Source of the DNA: Calycina herbarum
Taxonomy: Eukaryota > Ascomycota > Leotiomycetes > Helotiales > Pezizellaceae
Length of the DNA stretch: 64,000 nucleotides
Assembly (NCBI GenBank): GCA_001414485.1
Contig: LLEY01000033.1
Coordinates: 405,545 to 469,544, forward strand
Direction of reading: 5' to 3'
A program made the translations under genes and the position numbers. Every line of letters starts with the position of its first letter. Position 1 is the stretch's first letter. The notes under the pieces were generated by a model. That model saw only the letters and a program-made list of their open reading frames with translations, did no database searches and had not been told where the DNA came from. Positions 1-9,402 of this stretch are shown one piece after another.

Positions 1-141
1 CTCTATAAAGTGCCCGAAATGCAGGCACTCCAAAAATTCTCTCAAGCAGCGCCTACTTTAGATTATGATTTTCTCGGGAATATGATTAAGGAAAAATTAA
101 AAGTTTCCGACCGGTGGTTGTTACAGTTAGTTGCGATTTAA
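1..141 (+). CDS. 3' end of an unrecognised ORF entering from the left edge
   Basis: An open frame runs from base 1 for 46 codons to a TAA at 139-141. I do not recognise the peptide. Its last six codons lie inside the MITE that begins at 124, so the element supplies the present stop. If the element is mentally removed with one copy of its TA target, the frame would read two more codons (Arg-Lys) into a TGA just right of the element. This suggests an insertion close to the original 3' end. It could also be chance in AT-rich DNA; the start lies outside the window. Confidence 0.25.
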   Translation, partial: LYKVPEMQALQKFSQAAPTLDYDFLGNMIKEKLKVSDRWLLQLVAI

Positions 142-625
142 TCTTTAATTTAGGCACTTTTTTGTAATCCGTGCTTTTCTTATTTTAAGGTTTTTCCCAG
201 TAATCTAAAAGAGACGAAACCTAGCTATGAAATCGCTATAGTTACTCATCTCTTCTTATAACTTCTTACTGTTTTAACTTATATACTATAAAAATAATTT
301 AAAGAATAGAAAAGGTAGAAAAACCCCCTTTTCTTGAAAAATTTTCATATTCCTTATCCTAAGCTTACTAAGCTTAATCGCCTCTACTAAGGCCTTATAA
401 AAAGTAGAATATAAATATAAATTTCTATATTATATATAAAAAGTTTATAGAGTGATAGATAATATATATAGCTCTTGTTTTCTGTTATCTAGAGTATACT
501 AGTATATATTGTTATTTAGTAAAGAGCAAAATAAGATATAAAAGAGGGGAAAAGTAGAGATTTTTTCAAAAAAGCACGGTTTATAAAAAAAAGAGCTGAA
601 TTCAAGGTTAAATCGCAACTGACTG
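124..625 (+). mobile_element. TA-flanked MITE, copy 1 (Tc1/mariner or mimp-like), 502 bp
   Basis: The ends form an inverted repeat of about 18 bp with one mismatch, starting CAGTTAGTTGCGATTTAA on the left and, read inward from the right, CAGTCAGTTGCGATTTAA. A TA dinucleotide flanks both sides (122-123 and 626-627), the target duplication typical of Tc1/mariner-type elements. The interior is very AT-rich and contains no ORF, so the element is non-autonomous. It shares its order of motifs with copy 2 at 1487-2005 in the same orientation. The CAGT...TTGC terminus resembles fungal mimp elements, but this one is longer than the usual ~200 bp. Confidence 0.75.
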
Positions 626-715
626 TACGGAAATGATTATTTTAGTATGGAGGTACGCTTTCTTCGTTTACATATACTCTAAGGCCAACTATCAAATAAT
701 TCCTCCTCTTGCTCT

Positions 716-871
716 TCAAGTCCGAGGAGTCAACTCTCGGTATCTCGGAGAATCGAAAACAAGTCTATGGGCATGGTAGTAAAGGTATCTAGCGATTGAA
801 ACTACAAATTGACACGTGTCGCCCTCGATGTGGCCGACTTGTGACTCGTAGTCATGATGAATGTTGACGAC
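716..871 (-). other. Exon-like open stretch between the two MITEs
   Basis: On the minus strand, a frame opens after an in-frame TAA near 880 and an AG at the ACCCAG just upstream of 871. It reads about 51 codons to a TGA at 716-718. Farther upstream on the same strand an open segment ends in AAG followed by a GTAAGT donor-like site near 1087. Together these look like exons of an old gene lying between the MITEs, but I cannot join them confidently and do not recognise the peptide. They may be remains of the gene whose 5' end is at 2252. Confidence 0.2.
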
Positions 872-1131
872 CTGGGTCTTGCAATCTTAGGCACGATCCA
901 TTTGCCAAGCGAGCATCCACAGACTTTTGTCTCGCATATATGGAGGCAAGGTGGGCATTACTCTTGCAATGGATTTCTAAAGAATGACATCTTACCAAAT
1001 CGTAGCGCCAAGTTTCAGTACCTCCATTTTCGAGGAAGAATTGTCACTCGAGAATAGGAATGACGTTCACAAGAATTCCAACTTACCTTGTTTTTGTTCT
1101 AAGATCTCCTCCACGCAGTGAGGAAGAGGCC

Positions 1132-1239
1132 TTGCCGTCGCCTTCTTCCTCATCGCTTGTCAAGAAACAGTGTAAATGAGATTATGGGGTTCTTAGAAGT
1201 GGGAAAGGGCTTCTAAAATAGCAAAAGAAGCGACGGCAA
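1132..1239. repeat. Imperfect inverted repeat, 15-bp arms
   Basis: TTGCCGTCGCCTTCTT at 1132-1147 pairs with AAGAAGCGACGGCAA at 1225-1239 with one bulged base, around a ~77-nt loop. It lies between the two MITEs and its GC content is above that of the flanks. Its role is unknown; it may be the end of another small element. Confidence 0.5.
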
Positions 1240-1486
1240 AGCGCAGTGAAGTATCTACCCCGCGTTTTCCCCCAATTTACCTAGGCATTAGAAAGATTCT
1301 CGAAATAGAGAGAAGTCACCAACCCGTATCACGTAAGGTATACAAGCAACCCCATCGACACTAGCTAACAACCTCGTCCAAGGGTTGCAAAGATGAATCC
1401 TTGTATAAAGTCATATCTAAATGATGCCGAAGAATTAGAATGAGTAAGGCTAGAAATTTTCGTTTTTTTTTACACCGCTTTCCGTA

Positions 1487-2005
1487 CAGTGAATTGCGAA
1501 TTAAGCTTCCTTTTTAACACTTTTTTTGCAAACCGTGCTTTTTTCTTCCTAGGTTTTTTCCTTATTTTTTTTTAGAAAACAGAAAACTAAAGACTAAAGT
1601 ACTCTTTAAGATATAAGACCTAGCTAGAAAGAACTAATATATCTTCTTATACCTCCTCTCTATTTATTACTATATCTAAGCAAGTATAATAAGAATAAAC
1701 TTAGTAATAGTTAATTCTTAGAAAACCTCCCTTTTATAAGAAATTTTTTTATACCCTTGCAAAGTTAAGTAGTCTCTACTAAGACCTTATAAAAATTCAG
1801 ATATATATAAAGTGTCTATTTTCTTTCTAAAAAGTTTATAATATAAAAAGGAAGTATAGAGCTCTTATTTGCTATTCTTAGAGATATAATAATATACATT
1901 ATTATTAAGTAAAGAGGGAAAGAGTGTCTAGGAGATAAGGAATTTTTTAAAACTACATAGTTTACAAAATATCATGAAAGGGGAAGCTTAATTCGCAACT
2001 CACTG
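1487..2005 (+). mobile_element. TA-type MITE, copy 2, 519 bp
   Basis: The terminal inverted repeat is ~22 bp with one mismatch: CAGTGAATTGCGAATTAAGC on the left and CAGTGAGTTGCGAATTAAGC read inward from the right. Its interior follows copy 1 in order: the 'ccgtgctttt' block, 'ggttttttcc', 'cttctta', 'ctactaag.ccttataaa', and 'agtaaagag' near the right end. A TA flanks the left end (1485-1486). The right flank is GA, so the duplication is imperfect, perhaps by mutation (C-to-T/G-to-A changes would fit RIP only in part). There is no ORF. The right end sits inside the I9-like reading frame on the minus strand. Confidence 0.75.
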
Positions 2006-2252
2006 GATCTATAAATGCGGAAGCGAATTGACGTACATCAAATCCCATGTGGATAAAATGATCTTCGAGCGTATGGTTGGGCTTGAATCGGACTACATAT
2101 TCCTCAGGCACAAGACGGTCCGAGTCGGGACGGTGGTATGGAGCTGGTATAGAGAACGGTGTAGAGGACGGTGTAAAGGAGGGTTTAAAGGACCGTTCAG
2201 CGAGGAGTGCCCAAAAGCAGGAAGCGAACAGTATGGTCGGGCTGAGCTTCAT
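1962..2252 (-). pseudogene. Secreted protein with I9-like propeptide, 5' part, interrupted by MITE
   Basis: The ATG at 2252 opens a 96-codon frame. A hydrophobic N-terminus (about residues 1-20) looks like a signal peptide. Around residues 48-60 the stretch VPEEYVVRFKPNHTLEDHF resembles the peptidase inhibitor I9/subtilisin propeptide pattern (PxxYIVxFKPN). After residue ~82 (base 2006) the frame enters the MITE and ends at 1962, so the last codons are element sequence. No subtilase catalytic motif (Asp, His or GTSxA box) is visible downstream. The protein may be an I9-only secreted inhibitor, the start of a broken protease, or a gene that splices out the MITE (its terminus provides a GTGAGT donor at 2000-2005). 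Gene-like nature is moderately supported; the family call is tentative. Confidence 0.4.
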
Positions 2253-3522
2253 ATTGAAGAACTCGATTGCAAAAAGAACGGCCGCAAAAAGAAAGAAAAA
2301 AGTGAAGATCCGTATATGTTATAGAACTGGAAATGGCAAAGAGAATGAGCTTAAGAGGACAGGAAGAAAATCTGGACTTGGGAAGAGACTCTGTAGTATA
2401 ACCAACTCCATCCTGAAATGAGCATCCCATGTACAGCGTTGGTCGAATGTTACAGCTTGAAGTCAAATCTAGTTTGTTTGAACATGAATTTGGGAATTTA
2501 CGTACCAAATCCTTCCCAGATCATTGGCAAATCCTTCGTTGTGCAAATAGTGATCATGGTTGTGAGGCAGGGAGGCTTTGTGGGGTTGCCTTGGAAATAC
2601 ATCCTTGACGTACGTACCTTCCTGGGGTAAAACAGAGGACACAACAGTGTCATGTTGTACTATGCCCTTGTGAAGCCGAATACTGCACATAATTGAAATT
2701 CAAAGGATGTTGGTGTTGGTGTTGGTGTGGGCCGTGTACTTCAGCCACGTTGGTTTGTCTTAACTAGGCAATTGACATAAAAAAATAGTAGGCTTTGATG
2801 AGAAGACATCCTTTTATTATCCCAAGTATTTATGTCTCTTGAGAACGGCTGTAGTCTTTGAAGACAACGTCAAATTTCACATTTTATAAATGATGGTGCT
2901 CAATGGCAATGCCACCAACTCCGCCCGTAAACCAACACAAAGGTTGGTTTTGATGTCAAACACTAAATGAGAAGTAGCGGTTACTTGGCAAATTAAAAAA
3001 AATCAAGACTCTTCTACCTTGGCAAATAGGCGCATGCTCAGTTGGAACGTTCGCTTGAATATCAAACTTGAAAGGAAGTTAGTTGGTTGCCAGAGACTGT
3101 CAACCAGGAGAGTCTAGAATCGATTCTCTGATTCTCACAATTCCCACGGTTAATACCTAGGGAACAATGTGCTTATGCCTGATTATAAGGGCTACTATGT
3201 ACTGGGAAGGGAGACAGGCATACTCGGCTGATACCTGTAGTCCCAATGGCTTTCAGTTCGCTTGAAATGACGTCGACTCATATCAGGGAGATGACCCACC
3301 AATTCCAGAGTATCATTTGATTTTCTTTGACTTTAGAAAATTGTTCCTGAGAGTGGGTGGGCTCGAGCATCAAAACAAGTTCAAATAGCTTGCAAGTTTG
3401 AGTAGTTGAGGAGTTAAAACTGTAATTGAGTGTTGGCAGTTTGAAGTAGCTAGGTAGATGAAAAGAAATGACTGAACGGGAAACGCTAGAAGGGGTTGTC
3501 GTCCTTCACGCATGCTAAACAT
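2253..3522. other. Intergenic, no supported gene
   Basis: Only short unsupported frames occur here. A GTTGGT microsatellite lies at about 2708-2730. No splice-consistent model was found. Confidence 0.5.
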
Positions 3523-4634
3523 CTACAATTCCACCACTACTTTTGTCGCACTAACCCCAGCCTTCGATTTCTTCAATGCCTCTTGGATGTACTCCAAACC
3601 TTTGCCAACGACAGTAGGTGGAGGAAGGCACTTGAGCTTTCTGGTTTGCAACGCTTGTGTAACATAGTCTTTCCAAACAGGCGTCGCGATATCGTTGACA
3701 GCGAATATCATCCCTGCTTTGACGTTCTCGGGAACTTCAGTCGGAGGAGGATGCGAACAAGCAAGGTGACCTCCATCTAATTTGGCGAGAATGGCGAGGT
3801 CGTGAGCATAAGTCGCAGGAGAAGAAATAGCATCGAAAATGCCCACGAACTGTTGCCCAGATTTTTCAAGTGCTTCCACGACTTTTTCGACCACGGCAGG
3901 GTCCTTGTGATCAAAGACTTGAGCCGCTCCGCATCGCTTGCTGAAATCGAAATTGTGCGCACCAGCAATAGAAACAACGTTGATTCCAGCTGCTGTGGCG
4001 AGTTGAGTTGTCATGGAACCGGCGGAAGATGAACCACCGTATACGACAAGAACTTTGCTTGATGATGCTGCTGGCTGTAGCGAAGGGTATGGCAGCCCAA
4101 GTGCCGGTGTAGAAACTCCGGGCATAGCAACGCCAGGTTCCTTGAGAGAAAGTGCGCAGACCGCTGCTTCCAAAGCGAATGGGACTACAACACCGTCGGT
4201 AAAGGCGATGGCATCCGGGAGGATAGCGGCTTTGTTAGCAGGGACGACTGTGTATAGAGCAAAGGCGCCATCCTGAGGGCGACCGCTGACAAGATTGACG
4301 GTATGTCTAAAAGGGGAAAGAAACCATCAGCTCGGGTGTTTTATCAAATCAAATTCGAAAGAACTTACCCAATAACTCGATCTCCTTTCTTGAAGCCTTG
4401 TGTGTCCGGGCCAACTTCATACACGATCCCAGCTACCTCACATCCAAAGATGGCCGGAAATTGCTGGACGAAAACCCCAACGTCCTGCATATGACAGTCA
4501 AGGGGATTGATGGCGACAGCAGCGTTCTTCACGACGAGCTCTCCCGAACCAGCTGTTGGTAATGGAGCATCGCTCACTTGTAGAGGGGTATTGGCTTTGG
4601 TGAGCCATGCCGCTTGGTTTTTTGGTGCCGCCAT
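3523..4634 (-). CDS. Zinc-type alcohol dehydrogenase-like oxidoreductase (CipB-like MDR)
   Basis: There are two exons, 4369-4634 and 3523-4306 (intron 4307-4368, GTAAGT donor, TTTTAG acceptor), coding 349 residues. The product is a medium-chain dehydrogenase/reductase that should use NAD(P)H on a small unknown substrate in the cytosol. The N-terminal GroES-like part has the 'AINPLDCHMQD' and 'GCEVAGIVYEVG' stretches of the fungal CipB/enoyl-reductase-like subgroup. A Rossmann motif, VYGGSSSAG, lies at residues 177-185. The structural-zinc Cys cluster of classical alcohol dehydrogenases is not seen, so 'zinc-binding' is only a family name here. Length is normal. The gene is divergent from the regulator at 5633, and a MITE-like repeat sits in the shared ~1 kb promoter region. 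The general family is certain; the substrate cannot be told. Confidence 0.9.
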
Positions 4635-4738
4635 TGTTTCTTGGAAAAAGAGGTAGAGAAACAGATATGAGATGACAAAGCGAGGAAAGAAAGTCTTGAG
4701 GTACTGGTGAAAAGCATATAACTCGAGACACTGTCTTG

Positions 4739-4746
4739 TTTATATA
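4739..4746 (-). promoter_or_regulatory. Probable TATA box of the oxidoreductase gene
   Basis: TATATAAA on the minus strand lies ~105 bp upstream of the ATG at 4634, a usual fungal distance. Confidence 0.4.
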
Positions 4747-5261
4747 CATTGACACTTATCCGACCCAAGTGAAGAAGTAACCGCAAACACAAACTGAACC
4801 AGCGACATGATTTCAAACCGAGACTACGATTTAGGAGAGGATTTCAAAGCAGAAAGGAGATGTGAAAAGTCGACGGGACCCGCGAAAATGCTTATTGGAC
4901 GACGGAATGGAATCTTGGTCACATTAAGTTCGATATGAGGCGCAACCCAGAAACGCGATGTGCTGTTCAGTCCGTTTCAAAGAGAGCTTACATTGCAACA
5001 ACATAATTGGCTTAATTTAAAATTGAGTGGGGCTGACTTGTGACAAGAAAAGATGGTACTCTATTAATTCACGGAAGGTTTGGTAGTTTAAGGAATTGCC
5101 CCGAAAATAAGGAACAACCAAACTGATTGAGAAATATAGATTGTATGAAGAGAAATAATAATCACTCAGAGTATCCAGAAAATGAGAGCATTTGGCTGTC
5201 ATTCATATTGTGCAAGCTTTGCCCCCGCCGTTTTTCCCCCGTTGGCCGCTCCTCGTGATAG

Positions 5262-5453
5262 TTAAAAGTGGCAGTAAATACATTAGGGTCGTAACCAGCC
5301 CTCGTGGTTCCAACTTCCCAGGTAATTCAAGTAAATTATCCCACGCACTTGGAACAATTTAAGGCCATTAGCCTAGGTGTTTTTGGAACAATCAAGTTCT
5401 AAAATAGTACTGTAAAGTTTGAACAAGGTAATTTATTCACTGCTGCTTTTACT
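5262..5453. mobile_element. Short AT-rich MITE-like repeat, copy A (~190 bp)
   Basis: The left end TTAAAAGTGGCAGTAAATA and the right end, read inward as GTAAAAGCAGCAGTGAATA, form a terminal inverted repeat. The interior shares 'gtaatt.aagtaaattatcc' and 'ggaacaat' blocks with copy B at 23047-23261. There is no ORF. It lies in the divergent promoter region between 4634 and 5633. Confidence 0.55.
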
Positions 5454-5632
5454 TCAGTCCATCCTCGCAGTTCTCATAAAACACTTGAGCCACTGTCTTG
5501 ATAGCCCTTCTTCAAAATGAAGCTATTTATACTCCCCCCGATATATACTACTACGCCAACAATATTTTTCGTACTGATAACTTACCAGATATAATTCATA
5601 CGGATACACCATCAAATCCACCTAAAAATACC

Positions 5633-7081
5633 ATGTCCGATACAAAATTCGGCCCAGGCGATCTACTCGAATACAACCCTCGCTATAGGGTCTTGATCTG
5701 TCGAGAATGCCAATATGCAATTCAAAAAAGCGCGATAGAGAGTCACCTACTCAGACACAAGATCTACCGCGAGGAAAGACAAAACCTCCTATCCTCGATC
5801 GCTCAACTCGATCTTTTCGAACCAGATAAAGTCCCTTCGCCTACCCCGGACTCTCCACCTATTGATGGTCTTCCAATTTTAAATGGCTACCACTGTTCCG
5901 TTCATGGATGCGGAACACTGTTCGCGAGTGAGAGACGTATGAAACAACATCAGAGAGAGATGCATGCTGGAATTGCTGGTTGCGAAGCTTATGCAGTGAA
6001 ACTTCAGACCTTTTTCCGGGGTACTAAGATTAGGTATTTTGAGGTCACGGATGTCACTTCCACAGGGACCATTTCCCCCAGAGCTGAGAATCATGATGAT
6101 GTGAAAATGTCTGGAGAGGATGAACAGACCCCTCCCAAGTCTTCTCCGATCAAGATTGATCTAGAAACCCTTACATATTTTCACCATTTTACAACCACGA
6201 CCAGTCTCACACTTCCATGTACCGATAATGCACAGTCTGGAGCTCGCTACTGGCAGACAGAAGTTGTTCTCCAAGCTTTGCAACACCAATGGTTGATGTG
6301 TGGTTTATTGGCACTTTCCGCTTCTCATCTGGCAGCGTGTGCGGACGATACGACGATTGAAAGAGCGCATCTCGAACGATCAGCGCAATTGTTTGAAGAC
6401 TTTTCTGCTGGATGGAAAGAAGCGCCTTCAAATGTCGGAGAAGAGGCAAAGAAGGCGGGAGAAAAAATAGACCGTATTCTATGCTGTATACATTGGAAGC
6501 AAAGTCCTTCTCAACTACAATCCATTATGACGACGCTCCGAAGATTTGTTAGCTCCAACTCTACGCCTCCCCACAACAACTTCCACAGTAACGATCGCGA
6601 TCACTATCATCAAATGGAGGCCTTTGCACAGGCAAGCAGGATCACAAGTTCATCGAATCACTCAACGAATGCACCACTTTCTCTCCTACTCAATCACTTA
6701 AGTGCCCTACCTTCTCGCATGACCGAAGTATTTGGAAAGCCTGAAAGCCCCCAAGGAGTCTTGGCCACCATATCAGCTATTGCTGTATTAGTCGAATGCT
6801 GCGAAATCAGCTATTCCTCTGATGAGAAGGAAGTGGTGCTCGAGGGAATGACTAGGTGGTTGTACAAAGTATCGGAGCATTTCAATCACATGGTTTCTAT
6901 CCATGATTCTGCTGCACTTGTGGTTCTAGCACATTGGGCGGGGTTGTTGGTTGAGAGGGCGGAGCAATGCGGTTGCTGGTTCTTGAAGGGTTTGGCGAAG
7001 ACGATTTTGCGGCATGTTTCAAAATGTCTTCCTGTTGATGAGCCTGTTGTATTTGGTCTAATTGAGGATCTCATGAGTTGA
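5633..7081 (+). CDS. OrsD-like zinc-finger protein with fungal regulator-like C-terminus
   Basis: A single exon of 482 codons. I chose the ATG at 5633 (ACCATGT context); the upstream in-frame extension has no ATG. The N-terminus carries two Cys/His clusters: CRECQ with Cys23/Cys26 and His38/His42, then Cys88/Cys93 and His106/His111 (C-x4-C-x12-H-x4-H). This pair matches the OrsD-like (DUF3505) arrangement. From about residue 185 a 'YFHHFTTTTSLTL' stretch opens an alpha-helical region like the C-terminal domain of fungal Zn-cluster regulators (UPC2-type). I infer a nuclear DNA- or RNA-binding regulator; target genes are unknown. It is divergent from the oxidoreductase, a plausible but unproven target. 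The 3' end is ~470 bp from the convergent chitinase. Confidence 0.85.
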   Translation: MSDTKFGPGDLLEYNPRYRVLICRECQYAIQKSAIESHLLRHKIYREERQNLLSSIAQLDLFEPDKVPSPTPDSPPIDGLPILNGYHCSVHGCGTLFASERRMKQHQREMHAGIAGCEAYAVKLQTFFRGTKIRYFEVTDVTSTGTISPRAENHDDVKMSGEDEQTPPKSSPIKIDLETLTYFHHFTTTTSLTLPCTDNAQSGARYWQTEVVLQALQHQWLMCGLLALSASHLAACADDTTIERAHLERSAQLFEDFSAGWKEAPSNVGEEAKKAGEKIDRILCCIHWKQSPSQLQSIMTTLRRFVSSNSTPPHNNFHSNDRDHYHQMEAFAQASRITSSSNHSTNAPLSLLLNHLSALPSRMTEVFGKPESPQGVLATISAIAVLVECCEISYSSDEKEVVLEGMTRWLYKVSEHFNHMVSIHDSAALVVLAHWAGLLVERAEQCGCWFLKGLAKTILRHVSKCLPVDEPVVFGLIEDLMS

Positions 7082-7550
7082 ATGTTGCGATGCATGGCGT
7101 GAATCATTGTCTTTAGATGACGGGACATTAATATACTAAATTAAATATTCGTCTTGGATGCTTCGAGTAGGCCATTGTCGAGTTCACAATCCGAGGACAC
7201 CTCCCAACCCTCCAATGAGTACGTGTCGTTATGCCAACTGAGCGAGATGACATGGCAAGTATCAGACAAGAATATCACCTACGAAATCTCTCAAAAGTAA
7301 GAAGCAATCTTTAGCCAAAATGTAGTTTCTCATTATATTAAAAGTGTGAGTAACCAAAGACTCCAACCCAACGCCATAACAAATCGCTCGCTAAATATGC
7401 TGGTCGTTTTTTTTTATCCCTCTCTTTGCATTAACCATTGTCATTCGTTTCCGTCAATTCGAACCACGTAACTTTCGTCGTCCATCCATCAAATCGTCCA
7501 ATTGAAACATTAACTCGTATCGCGTTGCTAAATTCTCGTCCAACCTCCCC

Positions 7551-9290
7551 CTACGAACCCAGAGCATTCAGGCCCTCCTTAGCCCATCCAAGAATACTCT
7601 TCCCACCTTCTGTATTAACAATACTCTCCGGTCCATCCCTATTCTCGAGTTAGCACTCTTCCGAAATGAATTCCAAGCCTCCCCCAACTTCACACCAGAA
7701 AACCAAAACTTCAAAACACTCACCAAAACATCACACCCCCCAATGCCTCCTTCCCCACTCCTATACCCCCAACCTTCTCAACCACCTTCCCCATCCCTTT
7801 CGGTCCCCCAATCCCCGCATAAGCACTACTTCCCGCCGCCGCCCACCCCGGAGCTCCAATATAAAGTCTCGGTTTCACATCCCTAGGACTCTTTGCAAGC
7901 GCCTCACTCCACTGCTTAACACTCGCCCCAAAGCCTGACGAACCAATTTCACAGGGTGGGTTGTTGTAGAATTGGACGAAAACGAAGTCGCATTGTAAGA
8001 TTAGGGGGAGCGGGTTTGAGGCATCGGGGAATGGGCATTGAGGGGCGGAGGAGAGGTAGAATTGTTTCGTAGATGCTGGCGAGGAGGTGGAGGTTGAGAG
8101 GTCTCGGGTGGAGAGGGAAGAGGTGAAGTTATTGAAGTGCGAACGTAGAGTTGATGCTACGATTTCGTAGGAGCCGGGGAGGTTATTCTCGTTATCTATT
8201 CCTCTCATTAGTCAATCTCTCTCTCTCTGCCCTCTTCATCACTCTTCAAACAACCCCAAAAAACAAAATAGAGAAACTCACCAAAATCAAACCCATCCAA
8301 AACCACACTCCCAAACGGCCGCAACCCATCCTCAATTTTCCCCGGCGGTCCAAAAACCTCCCAAAGCTTATCCCCCAAATCCCTCGCCTGATCCGCGCCC
8401 CCAAAGTACACACCGGAAGTCGCACCCCCAATGCTCATTAAAACTTTCTTCCCATAAACCCCCTGACAGGTCTTGATCTCCTCCGCCAACTTAGGGCAAC
8501 TCAACAACCCCGACGCTTTGGCTACCATCTCAAGAGTTTGTTCCGTACACGCACCCGCAAGATTTAGAGTCGGGTAGGGAGAGGAGCCAGAGGTACGCGA
8601 GATGATGAATGCGAGGATGATGATGTCGATGTCTGGGCTTGCGCATTGACTCGTAAGAGAAGTGGAAGAGGAGAGAGGGGTTTGACCGTAGTATACTGCT
8701 ACGTTTTTTGAGGATTGGGGGTTGAATTTGTAGTTTGCCGTGCTGTTGGATGTTGTTGTGTTTGTGATCGGTAGGGGGAGGACATTCGGTCTCTCCACCC
8801 CTGTTGTTAAATTCGAAGATCTTGTCGTCGTTGTGTCTGGCTCTTGGTTAGAAGGGGATATACTTGCCTCATTCTGAGTCAAAGAAGGGGTGGGGATCGT
8901 GGTGTCACCCGCAGCCACGCTTTCACCTGGTAATTCCGGTATTGTTGCGGTGCTACCAGCATCCACATTCATTGTCGTCGGTGTTGTATCCTTCCCAATC
9001 CCCAACCCATTGAGAAAATCACTCATCTGTCTCTCGACTTCCTGGATCTTTTCTAGCAGAGCTTGTAATTTATCTTTCTCCAGCTGGGCCCTTGTCGGAA
9101 TCGCTCTTCTATGAACGTGTCTTGTTAGGGTTTGGGGACATACATACTTTGAAAGATCCACTAAACCGGGGATCTCTATAAAATTGACTGCTGAATCCAC
9201 TCGGTTAGAATTTGGCATTTGGATGAGGCCACTAGAAACTAAAGGGAGAAGGGGGAGTGAGAGAAGAAGAAGTTGAGGTGAGAGATGCAT
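7551..9290 (-). CDS. GH18 class III chitinase with N-terminal coiled-coil/Ser-Thr extension
   Basis: There are three exons: 8282-9290, 7724-8195 and 7551-7638. Introns 8196-8281 and 7639-7723 both have GTGAGT donors. They code for 522 residues. A signal peptide (1-20) is followed by a short charged coiled-coil-like segment (about 68-98), a Thr/Ser-rich linker to about 195, then the glycosidase domain. The catalytic DxxDxDxE motif is DGFDFDNE at 332-339, with its codon for Asp337 split by the first intron; Glu339 should be the acid/base. Further family marks are KVLMSIGGA, FVQFYNNPPC and the terminal GVMFWDGPES. It should be secreted and hydrolyse chitin. The N-terminal extension is unusual for class III enzymes, which usually carry extensions at the C-terminus. 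No chitin-binding module is seen. Confidence 0.9.
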
Positions 9291-9390
9291 GTTGAAGAAG
9301 TTTGAATTTTCGAAGACTTGAATATCTTCGAGAAAAAGTGGTATGAAAGAGGTCAGAAGGAATAAGTAAAATCTTCCAGTCTGAAGAGGT

Positions 9391-9402
9391 TAAAAATATA
9401 TA
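9391..9402 (-). promoter_or_regulatory. Probable TATA box of the chitinase
   Basis: TATATATTTTTA on the minus strand, ~100 bp upstream of the ATG at 9290. Confidence 0.4.

Noticed and set aside
5498..5632. 45-codon upstream extension of the OrsD-like regulator
   Set aside because: Begins without an ATG; the ATG at 5633 has good context and starts just before the conserved zinc motifs.
7165..7200. B-box-like 'gagttcacaatcc'
   Set aside because: No tRNA fold could be drawn around it.
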